A stretch of DNA of 33,450 nt from Planctomycetota bacterium (GTDB lineage Bacteria > Planctomycetota > Phycisphaerae > UBA1845): assembly GCA_024280855.1 (NCBI GenBank), contig JAJRPG010000016.1, forward strand, positions 1-33,450, in the 5' to 3' direction. Each line of letters begins with the position of its first letter. Position 1 is the first letter of the stretch. Below, piece after piece: positions 22,850-31,710 of the stretch. The position numbers and the translations under genes are program-made. Under the pieces are notes generated by a model. The model made no database searches. It saw only the letters and a list, made by a program, of their open reading frames with translations, and was not told where the DNA came from.

Positions 22850-24835
22850 ATGGGTAAACAAAATGTTGTCGTTGTCGGAGGCGGGTTAGCGGGATTAGCC
22901 GCGACCATGCGACTTGCAGAAGCCGGAATTCATGTGGACCTCATCAGCATGGTTCCCGTCAAACGCTCTCACAGTGTCTGCGCTCAAGGTGGCATCAACT
23001 CGGTCAACGAATACACCCGCCAGCAGGGCGATAACGAATGGCTTCACTTTGACGACACGGTTTACGGCGGCGACTTTTTGCAGCATCAGCCTCCGGTTAA
23101 GGAAATGTGTGATTGGGCGCCGCGGGTAATTGATTTGCTCGACCGTCTTGGCGTTACGTTTAACCGTACTTCAGAAGGCCTGCGCGACCAACGACGTTTT
23201 GGTGGCACGATGTATAAAAGAACCGCCTTCGCCGGTGCGACTACCGGACAGCAGCTTATTTATGCGTTGGACGAACAAGTTCGCCGCTGGGAGGCGGATG
23301 GGCTGGTCAACAAATACGAATACTGGGAATTTCTAGGCCCGATTGTGGACGACCAAGGCCAATGTCGCGGCGTGGTCGCTCAAGATATGTTCAGCATGGA
23401 GATGCGTAGCTTCGCGGCTGATGCGGTGGTTTTAGCAACGGGTGGTTGTGGGCTGGTGTTTGGCAGGTCCACGATGTCGATGATTTGCACTGGCGGTGCC
23501 GCGGCTCGTGCGTTTCGGGCTGGGGCGAATTATGGCAACGGCGAATTCATTCAGGTTCACCCCACAGCTATTCCCGGCACGGACAAGCTTCGTCTCATGA
23601 GTGAAAGCGCTCGTGGTGAGGGAGGCCGGGTTTGGGTTCCGAAAAAGCCGCAGGATAGTCGAGACCCGATGAGCATTCCTGCGTCAGAGCGATATTACTT
23701 CCTAGAAGAACGCTATCCCAAATATGGAAATCTGGTTCCGAGAGATATCGCGACGCGAGAAATTTTCGATGTTTGCGTGAACATGAATCTCAGCGTCGAG
23801 CCGGGGCGTTTGTGCGTCTATCTTGATGTGACTGAATTACCGCCTGATACTCAGAAGAAGCTGGATGGCATTCTTGAAATTTACGAAAAATTCCAAGGTG
23901 ATAATCCTCGCAAAGTCCCCATGAAAATATTCCCGGCTGTCCATTATTCGATGGGTGGTTTGTGGGCAGACTACGAGCGTAATGACAAGACCGGCGGCAT
24001 GGTAATGGGTTCACTTAGAAACCAACTCAGCAATGTGCCGGGCATGTATATCATTGGCGAAGCTGACTACCAATATCACGGCGGTAATCGACTTGGTGCG
24101 AACTCTTTACTTAGTTGCATTTTCTCCGGCTTGTTCGTAGCGCCGACGATTGAAAATCAACTCGCCTCACTCAAAGATGGCTCCGCGGCTGATGCGCCTT
24201 CTTCGTTGTTTGAGGGTGCGGTCAAAGAGCATAAGCAAAAGACGGATGATTTGGTGGGTAATCAAGGCGATGAGAATCCTTATCACATCCATCAGGAACT
24301 AGGCGATTCGATGACGCGAAATGTGACGGTAGTTCGCAGAAACAAAGACATCGAAGAGACGTTGAGCAAAATCGCCGAATTGAACGCCCGCTATAAAAAT
24401 GTTTCACTCTCGGATAAGGGCAATTGGACCAATCAGAATTTAAGTTTCACGCGAGCGCTCGGTGATATGCTACTCATGGCTAAGGTCATTGCGCAAGGAG
24501 CGTTGCAGCGGGATGAGTGTCGCGGGGTCCATTATAAGCCAGATTTCCAGATTACTGCGCCAGATGCGGATAATCCGAAAGAATTGCGAAAACAAGCGAC
24601 AACCTGGTGTCAGTCGTTCAAGAAGAAAAACGACCAATGGCTAAAGTCAACGATAGCTAAGTACAAGCCTGGTGGTTCGGGCGATGTTGAGTTTAGTTAT
24701 GAAGATGTCGATACGAGCCTTATCCCGCCGCGGCCTAGAACTTATGGCCTAAAAGGGGCGGAGATTATCGAGGAAGTCTGGCGGGAGATGCTCGCCGCAG
24801 CCGACAACGATAAGAAGGCGAAGGTCGGCGCGTAG
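22850..24835 (+). CDS. sdhA: Succinate dehydrogenase flavoprotein subunit
   Basis: The 661-residue catalytic subunit oxidises succinate to fumarate. The FAD dinucleotide fold VVVVGGGLAGLAATMRLAEAG is at residues 5-25. The histidine in RSHSVCAQGGIN, about residue 42, is the likely covalent flavin site. NGEFIQVHPTAIPG and MSESARGEGGR supply substrate-binding and catalytic residues. HYSMGGLWADYE and GANSLLSCIFSGL are further family motifs. The length fits the B-type enzyme (about 630-660). It lies 59 bp after sdhC; the sdhB start is 129 bp further on, past a long hairpin. Confidence 0.96.
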   Translation: MGKQNVVVVGGGLAGLAATMRLAEAGIHVDLISMVPVKRSHSVCAQGGINSVNEYTRQQGDNEWLHFDDTVYGGDFLQHQPPVKEMCDWAPRVIDLLDRLGVTFNRTSEGLRDQRRFGGTMYKRTAFAGATTGQQLIYALDEQVRRWEADGLVNKYEYWEFLGPIVDDQGQCRGVVAQDMFSMEMRSFAADAVVLATGGCGLVFGRSTMSMICTGGAAARAFRAGANYGNGEFIQVHPTAIPGTDKLRLMSESARGEGGRVWVPKKPQDSRDPMSIPASERYYFLEERYPKYGNLVPRDIATREIFDVCVNMNLSVEPGRLCVYLDVTELPPDTQKKLDGILEIYEKFQGDNPRKVPMKIFPAVHYSMGGLWADYERNDKTGGMVMGSLRNQLSNVPGMYIIGEADYQYHGGNRLGANSLLSCIFSGLFVAPTIENQLASLKDGSAADAPSSLFEGAVKEHKQKTDDLVGNQGDENPYHIHQELGDSMTRNVTVVRRNKDIEETLSKIAELNARYKNVSLSDKGNWTNQNLSFTRALGDMLLMAKVIAQGALQRDECRGVHYKPDFQITAPDADNPKELRKQATTWCQSFKKKNDQWLKSTIAKYKPGGSGDVEFSYEDVDTSLIPPRPRTYGLKGAEIIEEVWREMLAAADNDKKAKVGA

Positions 24836-24845
24836 GATAGGGTGG

Positions 24846-24895
24846 CATGGGTAAATTCCGATCCCGATAAAAATCGGAATCGGAATTTACCCGTG
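24846..24895 (+). repeat. Long hairpin between sdhA and sdhB
   Basis: The arms 24846-24868 and 24873-24895 are complementary over 23 positions with one mismatch and one wobble, closed by an AAAA loop. The outer part reads CATGGGTAAATTCC against GGAATTTACCCGTG. It starts 11 bp after the sdhA stop; no U-tract follows. It shares GGTGGCATGGGTAA with the hairpin after ahcY. It could be a partial terminator or an mRNA-stability element lowering or processing sdhB mRNA, or a dispersed repeat. Confidence 0.75.
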
Positions 24896-24964
24896 TTGTG
24901 CAGTAGGTTCAGACGGCAGTATGGTAAATAAGAATTGGAGGCGGCCAGCGCCGCAAGGATTGCT

Positions 24965-25723
24965 ATGTCAAAGTCTTTTACAGTAACCATCCAACGCCAG
25001 GACGACCCACACAGCCCCAAGTACAGCGAGTCTTTCGAAATTCCTTACGAGCCTGGCTTGAATATGACAACCGTGTTGCAACGCATAGCCGCGACGCCCG
25101 TCACCTCGGATAATAAATCCTCGACGCCGGTCGCTTATGATTCCTGCTGTTTAGAAGAAATTTGCGGTGCATGCACCATGGTCATTAATGGCCGAGTGCG
25201 CCAGGCTTGTTCTGCGTTGATTGATAATGTGCTGGAAGAATCGGCTGGGGCTATTGATGTGAAGCCCATGTCCAAGTTTCCCGTCGTGAGAGATTTGGTC
25301 GTAAATCGCAAGGCGATGTTCGAGTCCCTCAAGCGGGTCAAGGCCTGGGTTAAGGTTGATGGGTATCACGATTTAGGTTCAGGCCCGCGCGTCTCACCGC
25401 ATGAGCAGGAAGATGCGTATCCGTTATCCAAATGTATGACCTGTGGCTGTTGCGTCGAAGCTTGTCCGCAGTTTAATGATAAGTCTCCGTTCATAGGTCC
25501 AGCTGCGGTGTCTCAGGCGATTTTGTTTAACGCCAACCCCACAGGCAAAATCGACCGCGACGAAAGACTCGAAGTACTAGCCGGGCCTGGCGGCATCGCG
25601 GATTGTGGCAACAGTCAAAACTGCGTCAAAGTCTGCCCCAAGGATATTCCCCTGACAGATTCCATCGCCAAAGCAGGCCGGGATACGACTTTATACAAGT
25701 TCCGCCAATTCTTCGGACGATAA
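24965..25723 (+). CDS. sdhB: Succinate dehydrogenase iron-sulfur subunit
   Basis: This 252-residue electron-transfer subunit carries the [2Fe-2S] ligands in DSCCLEEICGACTMVINGRVRQAC and the [4Fe-4S]/[3Fe-4S] ligands in CMTCGCCVEACPQF and CGNSQNCVKVCPKDIP. ATG 24965 is chosen because AAGGA (24955-24959) lies 5 nt upstream; the frame is open from a TTG at 24935. Completes the SdhCAB complex, passing electrons from FAD to the quinone site in SdhC. Confidence 0.95.
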   Translation: MSKSFTVTIQRQDDPHSPKYSESFEIPYEPGLNMTTVLQRIAATPVTSDNKSSTPVAYDSCCLEEICGACTMVINGRVRQACSALIDNVLEESAGAIDVKPMSKFPVVRDLVVNRKAMFESLKRVKAWVKVDGYHDLGSGPRVSPHEQEDAYPLSKCMTCGCCVEACPQFNDKSPFIGPAAVSQAILFNANPTGKIDRDERLEVLAGPGGIADCGNSQNCVKVCPKDIPLTDSIAKAGRDTTLYKFRQFFGR

Positions 25724-25775
25724 AAGCCCTATCATTTCTGTAGCGACCCTACGGCGTCGATAGACTACCCATAAC

Positions 25776-25800
25776 GAGCCGCAGGCTTCAGCCCGCGCGG
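25776..25800. repeat. Short GC-rich palindromic repeat
   Basis: The bases around GCAGGCTTCAGCCCGC form an imperfect hairpin with a TTCA loop. This 'GCCGC..GCTTCAGCCCGCGG' wording is common between genes in many bacteria with dispersed palindromes. The rest of 25724-25895 holds nothing else I can support. Confidence 0.4.
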
Positions 25801-25895
25801 ACGCTGGAAGTCGATGGCGTCAGAAAAGTTATTATCGTCGCAACGCTCGTTTACGATATATCAAAAAATGAAGTGCTTTAATTAAAGAGGTTCTG

Positions 25896-27431
25896 ATGAC
25901 CATGCGAATGTTTAACCTGTGTTCATTTATCATCTGCCTATGCGTACTCGCAACGAGCGCCTCCGCGAAACCCATCGACCCCCACAATCCCCCCGACGGC
26001 CGATTCGCAGATGACTGGGGCGTGATTTATCTCGCCGGTCAAAAGGTTGGCTACATGCACGCCACGATGACCCGCGAAGGTGACGTCATCCTGTCAGACA
26101 CAACCACCGTCATGCGCCTAGGCAGGGTCGATCAGCCGATTAAAATTAAGCTTATCGAAAAGGCGAAGGAAACCCTAGCTGGTAAGCCGATTTCGTTCGA
26201 GTCTCTCCAGGATTTATCGATGCACCAGTCGATGGTTAAAGGCCGCATTGAAAATGGCAAGGTGTATATTACCAATAGCCAATTCGGGGTTGATCTAAAA
26301 AACGAATACAAATTCCCGGAAGGCGCGATACTAAAATCATGGGCCATGTTTCGTGAAGGTCTTTTGCGCGGGCTGAAACCTGGCACGACCTACGAAAATA
26401 AGCTCTACGAACCTTCGATGCGCGTCGATGGTATCATCAAAGCTAAAACCATCGTTGGCGACATCGAAACCATCGAAATCCACAACGTCAAAACCAAGGG
26501 ACAGCGCGTCACAGTTGAGATGATGACTCCGCTGGGTTCGATGACTATGCTCTCCTGGGTGAATCCCGATGGTGGGGTGCTTAAAGCTTCATTCCCCGCG
26601 CCCGGCATGGGTAACATGGACATCATTATGAGTACCGCAGCCGTGGCGCTGACCGATTTTATTCCGCCAGAAATTTTCATGACCTCCACTATCAAAGCTG
26701 GTCAGCGCATCGACACGGACGCCGCCGGTCAAATTACTTATCGCCTCAAGCGAAAAAACAGCGACGTTGATTTGGGTGAATTTCCATCAACAGGTATGCA
26801 GCGTGTCACGGGCGTGACACCCGATGCAGTTGAAATAACTGTAACGCGCCAATCGCATTCGCCGCAATCAGCCAGCCCTGAAAAACTGGGCAAAGATCAG
26901 CTTCGCGACTTCTTGGGCAGTAACCTGATGATTAACAGCAGCGACCCGCAAATCATCACCTTAGCCACCAAAGCCGCAGCCGGAGAATCCAATCCGTTTA
27001 AGCTTGGCGATAAGCTCCGCGTTTTCGTGACGGATTATATAGAAGAAAAAAATCTCAGCGTAGGCTTTGCCACAGCCCGCGAAGTCTGCCGTACCAAGGA
27101 AGGTGACTGTAGCGAACATGCGGTCCTCCTAGCGGCACTAGGCCGGGTTCACAACATCCCGTCTCGCGTAGCGGTGGGATTAGCTTATGTTCCACTATTT
27201 GGCCGTCAAAACGATATCTTTGGCTATCACATGTGGACCCAGTTTTATCTCGATGGGAGATGGATAGACTTCGACGCCGCGCTACGCGAAACAGATTGCA
27301 GCCCTACCCGTATCACCTTCGCCACCTCATCCCTAAAAACCGCCGGCGGCGCAGATATTAGTCTACCCTTGATAGCTAAGATTGGCGGTATTGACTTAGA
27401 CATAATTAAAATCAATCCTCGTTTGAAATAG
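25896..27431 (+). CDS. Exported transglutaminase-like protein
   Basis: This 511-residue protein has a signal peptide (MFNLCSFIICLCVLATSASA) and a C-terminal transglutaminase-core domain. The catalytic triad is visible: C405 in EGDCSEHAVLLAALGR, H445 in GYHMWTQFY, and an aspartate at 458 or 460 in WIDFDAAL. The N-terminal two thirds is a beta-rich region unlike anything I can name. Bacterial proteins of this sort usually act as cysteine peptidases or amide hydrolases in the envelope and not as cross-linkers. AGAGG lies 6 nt before the ATG. The gene stands alone. Confidence 0.85.
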   Translation: MTMRMFNLCSFIICLCVLATSASAKPIDPHNPPDGRFADDWGVIYLAGQKVGYMHATMTREGDVILSDTTTVMRLGRVDQPIKIKLIEKAKETLAGKPISFESLQDLSMHQSMVKGRIENGKVYITNSQFGVDLKNEYKFPEGAILKSWAMFREGLLRGLKPGTTYENKLYEPSMRVDGIIKAKTIVGDIETIEIHNVKTKGQRVTVEMMTPLGSMTMLSWVNPDGGVLKASFPAPGMGNMDIIMSTAAVALTDFIPPEIFMTSTIKAGQRIDTDAAGQITYRLKRKNSDVDLGEFPSTGMQRVTGVTPDAVEITVTRQSHSPQSASPEKLGKDQLRDFLGSNLMINSSDPQIITLATKAAAGESNPFKLGDKLRVFVTDYIEEKNLSVGFATAREVCRTKEGDCSEHAVLLAALGRVHNIPSRVAVGLAYVPLFGRQNDIFGYHMWTQFYLDGRWIDFDAALRETDCSPTRITFATSSLKTAGGADISLPLIAKIGGIDLDIIKINPRLK

Positions 27432-27688
27432 TGGGTGTGTACAAATCATACGAATCACTTGGCTCCTCTGAATCTCGTGCTAGCTGGTGTCCAATAACAA
27501 ATAGTGATTAGGTATGCTCTGATCGGACCTTGTTATCTGCAAGCCGATCATAATGCTGACTTTATGGGCGAAAAATCTCCAGCCCTAAAGTGTTTGCCAG
27601 ACTTATAAAGTTGCGTGAGAACCGAGCCGATCGCGTATACAGGCGTCTATGTTGCTAAACAGAACACGAACTAATCAGGTATGCGTAC
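27432..27688. other. Intergenic region upstream of the PhnD-like kinase
   Basis: I see no gene in these 257 bp. A TATACA at about 27636-27641 might be a -10 element for the kinase gene but its -35 partner (TTGCGT) is 19 bp away. The words ATTAGGTATG near 27509 and ATCAGGTATG near 27676 recur, and ATTAGGTATG also occurs near 4360; significance unknown. Confidence 0.4.
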
Positions 27689-30124
27689 ATGTTGACCGCA
27701 CCAACGAACCACACCATTTCTCACCATCGTAAGCGCATGTGTGCAGCCACGCGCGGTTCATTTCGTTTCATTTCTATATGGATATTAACACTTGTCAGCT
27801 TTGTCTTGAGTGCGAATTTTGCATTGGCTGATAATGATGAGGCTGACATTAAAGTACGCATTGGTGTCAATGCTTTGCGCGGCACAGAAAAGTGCCTGAA
27901 GCAGTGGACGCCGATGGCTAGCTATCTTTCCCAGCAAGTTCCGGGATACACCTATGAAATTGTCCCCATCAGCTTAGCTGATATTCCTGCTGCGGTTGCA
28001 GCGAAGACGATTGACTTCGTCATGACAAACCCCTCGTCCTACGTCGAGTTGGAAGCCAATTATGGCGTCATTCGGTTAGCTACCTTGCGTGCCTTGCGGC
28101 AAGGAATTCCTTGCACGGTATTTGGTGGTGTCATATTCACGCGTGCAGATCGCGCGGATATAACTACGCTTGACGATTTGCACAATAAGATATTTGCAAC
28201 GGCTGCTATTCAGGGCTTTGGAGCTTTCAGAACAGCATGGCGAGAGTTACTCAAGAACGGCATTGATCCTTTCGAGGATTTTGCAGAAGTTAAAGAAGTT
28301 GGGTTTCCCCAAGACAACGCCATCTATGCGGTGCTAGACGGCACAGCCGATGCGGGGACGGTTCGTACCGATATGATCGAACGCCTGGTAAGCGAGGGTA
28401 AAATAAAGCTCGACCAAATTCGCGTACTAAATCGGCTAACTGACAAGCGGCACCCTGAATACCCTTTTGCCTACAGCACGCCTCTCTACCCTGAATGGCC
28501 CTTCTCTACGCTCGAACATACATCAGTCAATCTTGCGCGAGTGACTGTTCTTGTCTTGCTAACGATGTCGGAAGATGCCCAGGCCGCTAAGGCTGCCAAC
28601 ATAGCTGGTTGGACCGTTCCAGAAGATTATCACAGTGTGCATGAATGCCTAAAAGAACTACGCGTTGGCCCGTATATAAATTATGGAAAGGTAACCATCT
28701 ACGATGTGATTAGCGCTTATTGGCATTGGATGTTACTCGCTTTAGGCATCTTTCTTATCATCGCCTGTGGTGCGGTATACGTTTGGCGTTTGAATAAAAA
28801 ACTCACTACCTATCAAGATCAGCTCCATATGGAATTGGAAATCAGACACCTCGCGGAAAAATCTCTCGACAAGGCGCAAAAGAAGACTCAGTTAATTCTA
28901 AACTCTGCCGGTGAAGGTATTTGCGGACTTGATACGCAAGGGAACACGATGTTCGTCAACCCCGCCGCAGGACGCATGTTGGGATATGAACCAGTAGAAC
29001 TACTTACAAAATCACTGCACGAGTCTATTCAATACGCACACACCGACGACGCAAAATTCGATAGCGAGCAGAGTGCTATTAGCAAGACACTGCAAGATGG
29101 GCAAATTTGTGAAGTTGATACAGAGGTATTTTGGCGGAAAGACGGGAGCCAATTCCCAGTTAAATATGTATGCACACCAATTGCGGAAGATGGATATGTC
29201 GTTGGGGCTGTGCTTACATTCAGTGATATTACGCGCAGGTTGGAGAACGAAAAAGAACGCGAAATCCTCCACGACAAGTTAATTGACGCCTCCCGAAGCG
29301 CTGGCATGGCTGAGGTCGCCATTGATGTACTACACAACGTAGGCAATGTACTCAATAGTGTAAACGTTGCAGTCAACATTCTGCATCAGAAGGTGAGTGC
29401 ATCCAAAATTTCAGGTCTGACCAAGACGGTGGACTTGCTAGCGAAAAATAGTGACCACCTAGGCGAATTTATTACGATCGACGAAATTGGGAGTCGAGTT
29501 CCAAGATATCTTGCTAAATTGTCAAAGTTACTCGAAGAAGATCGCAAGCAACAACTTACAGAACTAGAAAATCTTTCCAGCCATGTAAATCATATAAATC
29601 TCATCGTGCAAGCCCAACAAAACTATACTAAATTGGGGGGCGTGATTCAAACTGTAACCATCTCAGAATTGCTTGACGAAGCCATAACGATTCAAAAGAA
29701 TTCCCTGGATTTTCACGATATAGAGCCACTTCGTGAATACGAAAATATTCCAACAGTCGAAATCGATAAGCACGATGTATTACAGATTCTTACTAATCTT
29801 ATCAGTAACGCGGATGATGCTTTATTTCACAGTTCTCAGCCGGATAAACAATTAACTTTGAAAACGTCGGCCTGCGGCGAGAACCGTATCCGTATCGAGG
29901 TGAGTGACAATGGCGTTGGTATTGAAGCGGACAAATTAGACCGCATATTTACGCATGGGTTCACAACCAAAGAATCAGGGAATGGCTTCGGCCTTCATAG
30001 TGCCGCGAATCTGGCAGGAAAATTGGGCGGTTCTCTCACGGTAACGAGTGAAGGCGTTAATCTGGGCGCAACGTTTACGTTGGAATTGCCTATTCACGCC
30101 GCACGGAATGCAACTATCGCGTAA
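27689..30124 (+). CDS. Sensor histidine kinase with PhnD-like substrate-binding domain and PAS
   Basis: The 811-residue protein has a signal/first membrane segment at about 26-47 and a PhnD-type periplasmic binding domain at about 55-330 (IGVNALRGTEKCLKQWTPMA, then DFVMTNPSSYVELE, then GAFRTAWRELL). A membrane helix lies at 346-366, a short coiled coil at 370-400 and a PAS domain at about 401-517 (ILNSAGEGICGLDTQGNTMF...ITRR). The kinase core has an atypical H-box (AGMAEVAIDVLHNVGNVLNSVN; likely H549). The HATPase domain has NLISNADDAL, SDNGVGI and GNGFGLHSAA. The periplasmic part probably binds an oxyanion or phosphonate-like ligand, as in the TtrS-like kinases. No receiver domain or response regulator is adjacent. 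Confidence 0.88.
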   Translation: MLTAPTNHTISHHRKRMCAATRGSFRFISIWILTLVSFVLSANFALADNDEADIKVRIGVNALRGTEKCLKQWTPMASYLSQQVPGYTYEIVPISLADIPAAVAAKTIDFVMTNPSSYVELEANYGVIRLATLRALRQGIPCTVFGGVIFTRADRADITTLDDLHNKIFATAAIQGFGAFRTAWRELLKNGIDPFEDFAEVKEVGFPQDNAIYAVLDGTADAGTVRTDMIERLVSEGKIKLDQIRVLNRLTDKRHPEYPFAYSTPLYPEWPFSTLEHTSVNLARVTVLVLLTMSEDAQAAKAANIAGWTVPEDYHSVHECLKELRVGPYINYGKVTIYDVISAYWHWMLLALGIFLIIACGAVYVWRLNKKLTTYQDQLHMELEIRHLAEKSLDKAQKKTQLILNSAGEGICGLDTQGNTMFVNPAAGRMLGYEPVELLTKSLHESIQYAHTDDAKFDSEQSAISKTLQDGQICEVDTEVFWRKDGSQFPVKYVCTPIAEDGYVVGAVLTFSDITRRLENEKEREILHDKLIDASRSAGMAEVAIDVLHNVGNVLNSVNVAVNILHQKVSASKISGLTKTVDLLAKNSDHLGEFITIDEIGSRVPRYLAKLSKLLEEDRKQQLTELENLSSHVNHINLIVQAQQNYTKLGGVIQTVTISELLDEAITIQKNSLDFHDIEPLREYENIPTVEIDKHDVLQILTNLISNADDALFHSSQPDKQLTLKTSACGENRIRIEVSDNGVGIEADKLDRIFTHGFTTKESGNGFGLHSAANLAGKLGGSLTVTSEGVNLGATFTLELPIHAARNATIA

Positions 30125-30140
30125 GCCATGATTTCATGGC
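30125..30140. terminator. Short hairpin between convergent genes
   Basis: GCCATG-ATTT-CATGGC directly follows the kinase stop codon. The sequence after it is A-rich and not T-rich on the plus strand, so terminator function is uncertain. Confidence 0.4.
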
Positions 30141-30198
30141 AATAAGAAAAACTTGGTGATCGCTATTAGTTAGACATAACCCATTCAGCTCACCACGG

Positions 30199-31692
30199 TC
30201 AATTCGCAGGCACGCATCGCCCTTTGGCCCATGCTCGCAAGGCATCCACGCGCTCAGCCATGGTGACTGATAACGGCGGGGATGTTCGAACGGCTGCGAG
30301 GATTTGCTCAGTCGTCAGTTTTTTCTTACTGGCATAGGTTTCCTGCAAGGCGGAAACAATAGCCGCTTCTATTTCGGCGCCACTAAAACCGTCCGAAGCC
30401 TTCGCCATCGCGTCTAAGTCATATTGCAAAGGATCACGTTTTCGCATTTTCAGGTGAATCGAAAATATCTGTGCGCGTACTTCTTCATCGGGCAAATCGA
30501 CGAAAAATATCTCATCAAATCTTCCCTTGCGTAACAACTCAGGCGGCAGCGCCTCAATATCGTTAGCCGTAGCCACCAGGAAAACAGGGGTACGGTGCTC
30601 CTGCATCCATGTGAGTAACGAGCCGAACATGCGACGGGATAATCCGCCATCCGTACTCTGGCTCGCGGCGGAGGCAAAGGCCTTTTCGATTTCGTCGATC
30701 CACAAAACAATGGGAGCCATCATCTCCGCCTGGGATAAAGCGTCACGTAATCGACGTTCGGATTCTCCGACATAGCGATCGTACAAAGCGCCAACATCCA
30801 TACGCAGTAACGGTCTCTGCCACGCTGTTGCAATCGCCTTGGCGCATAAACTTTTACCTGCGCCTTGTACCCCAAGCATAAGCACACCTCGGGGTATACT
30901 AAGCCCGAATTCTTTTTCCTGATTCGATAGCGTACCCGCTCGTTTCGCCAGCCAATCTTTCAATCGCGCAAGCCCGCCGATCATACTCAGATCCACTGGG
31001 GATTCTATATATTCCAACAAGCCGTCTTTTTGAATGAGTTTTCGTTTGCGAGCTAACACGAGGTTAATATCTTCCTCGTCGAATTTGTTGTCGTTAGCCA
31101 CGCAATCGATAATGATCTGCCGAGCTTGCCGACGCGTGAGGCCACGCAAGTTGCGAATAATGGTGTTCAGGTCTCGACGCTTAATATCTATCTCAATCTT
31201 CCTTTGATTGACTTGCTTGCGAAGCGTATCCTTGACGATAGATTCAAGCTCATCTTCATCGGGCAGCGATGGCTTAAATCGTACCGAATAATCGTCAATG
31301 ACCGCTGGCAAATGACTTTGATGGTCAATCAGAATCAATTGCAAGCCCGACTTTTCACAGGTGTTGATTAGATTACGAAGCAGACGAAGCGTTTTGTCAT
31401 CCGATAGCCAGCATGTAATATCTTGAAATACGACAATGGATTGGTCGGTCAATTTCTCCAAATAATAAAGCGCTGCAGCCGGATGTTCCGTTTCAGGTAT
31501 GGGCGGCGTACCAGCAACCAAGCCATCGCGAACACCTCCTACAGATGCCCACTGCTTGAGTGACCGCCCTAAATTTAGCGCAGTTTCACGCACAATGCTC
31601 AGCGCATAGGCTTCCTCATGCGTCGGAATCCAAATGCAAGGATATTGAGAACGGACCAGCTGCGTAAAACGGTATATGTCAGAATCGGCCAA
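30199..31692 (-). CDS. Ycf46-type AAA ATPase
   Basis: This is a 497-residue AAA+ protein. The N-terminal half (about 1-215) resembles a degenerate AAA-like module (VVFQDITCWLSDD, LILIDHQSHLPAVI), as in Ycf46-like ATPases. The C-terminal half is a full AAA core: Walker A GVQGAGKS (274-281), Walker B IVLWIDEIE (328-336), a sensor-1 region (VFLVATANDIEALPPELLRKGRFDE) that includes the arginine-finger segment, and a lid domain. It probably remodels or unfolds a partner; in cyanobacteria and chloroplasts Ycf46 is linked to carbon or photosynthesis regulation, but no such context exists here. The start is TTG at 31692, supported by GGAG 5 nt upstream. It follows the TlpA-TPR gene by 18 nt. Confidence 0.86.
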   Translation of the reverse strand: MADSDIYRFTQLVRSQYPCIWIPTHEEAYALSIVRETALNLGRSLKQWASVGGVRDGLVAGTPPIPETEHPAAALYYLEKLTDQSIVVFQDITCWLSDDKTLRLLRNLINTCEKSGLQLILIDHQSHLPAVIDDYSVRFKPSLPDEDELESIVKDTLRKQVNQRKIEIDIKRRDLNTIIRNLRGLTRRQARQIIIDCVANDNKFDEEDINLVLARKRKLIQKDGLLEYIESPVDLSMIGGLARLKDWLAKRAGTLSNQEKEFGLSIPRGVLMLGVQGAGKSLCAKAIATAWQRPLLRMDVGALYDRYVGESERRLRDALSQAEMMAPIVLWIDEIEKAFASAASQSTDGGLSRRMFGSLLTWMQEHRTPVFLVATANDIEALPPELLRKGRFDEIFFVDLPDEEVRAQIFSIHLKMRKRDPLQYDLDAMAKASDGFSGAEIEAAIVSALQETYASKKKLTTEQILAAVRTSPPLSVTMAERVDALRAWAKGRCVPAN

Positions 31693-31710
31693 CTCTACTC
31701 CAATGTGTGA

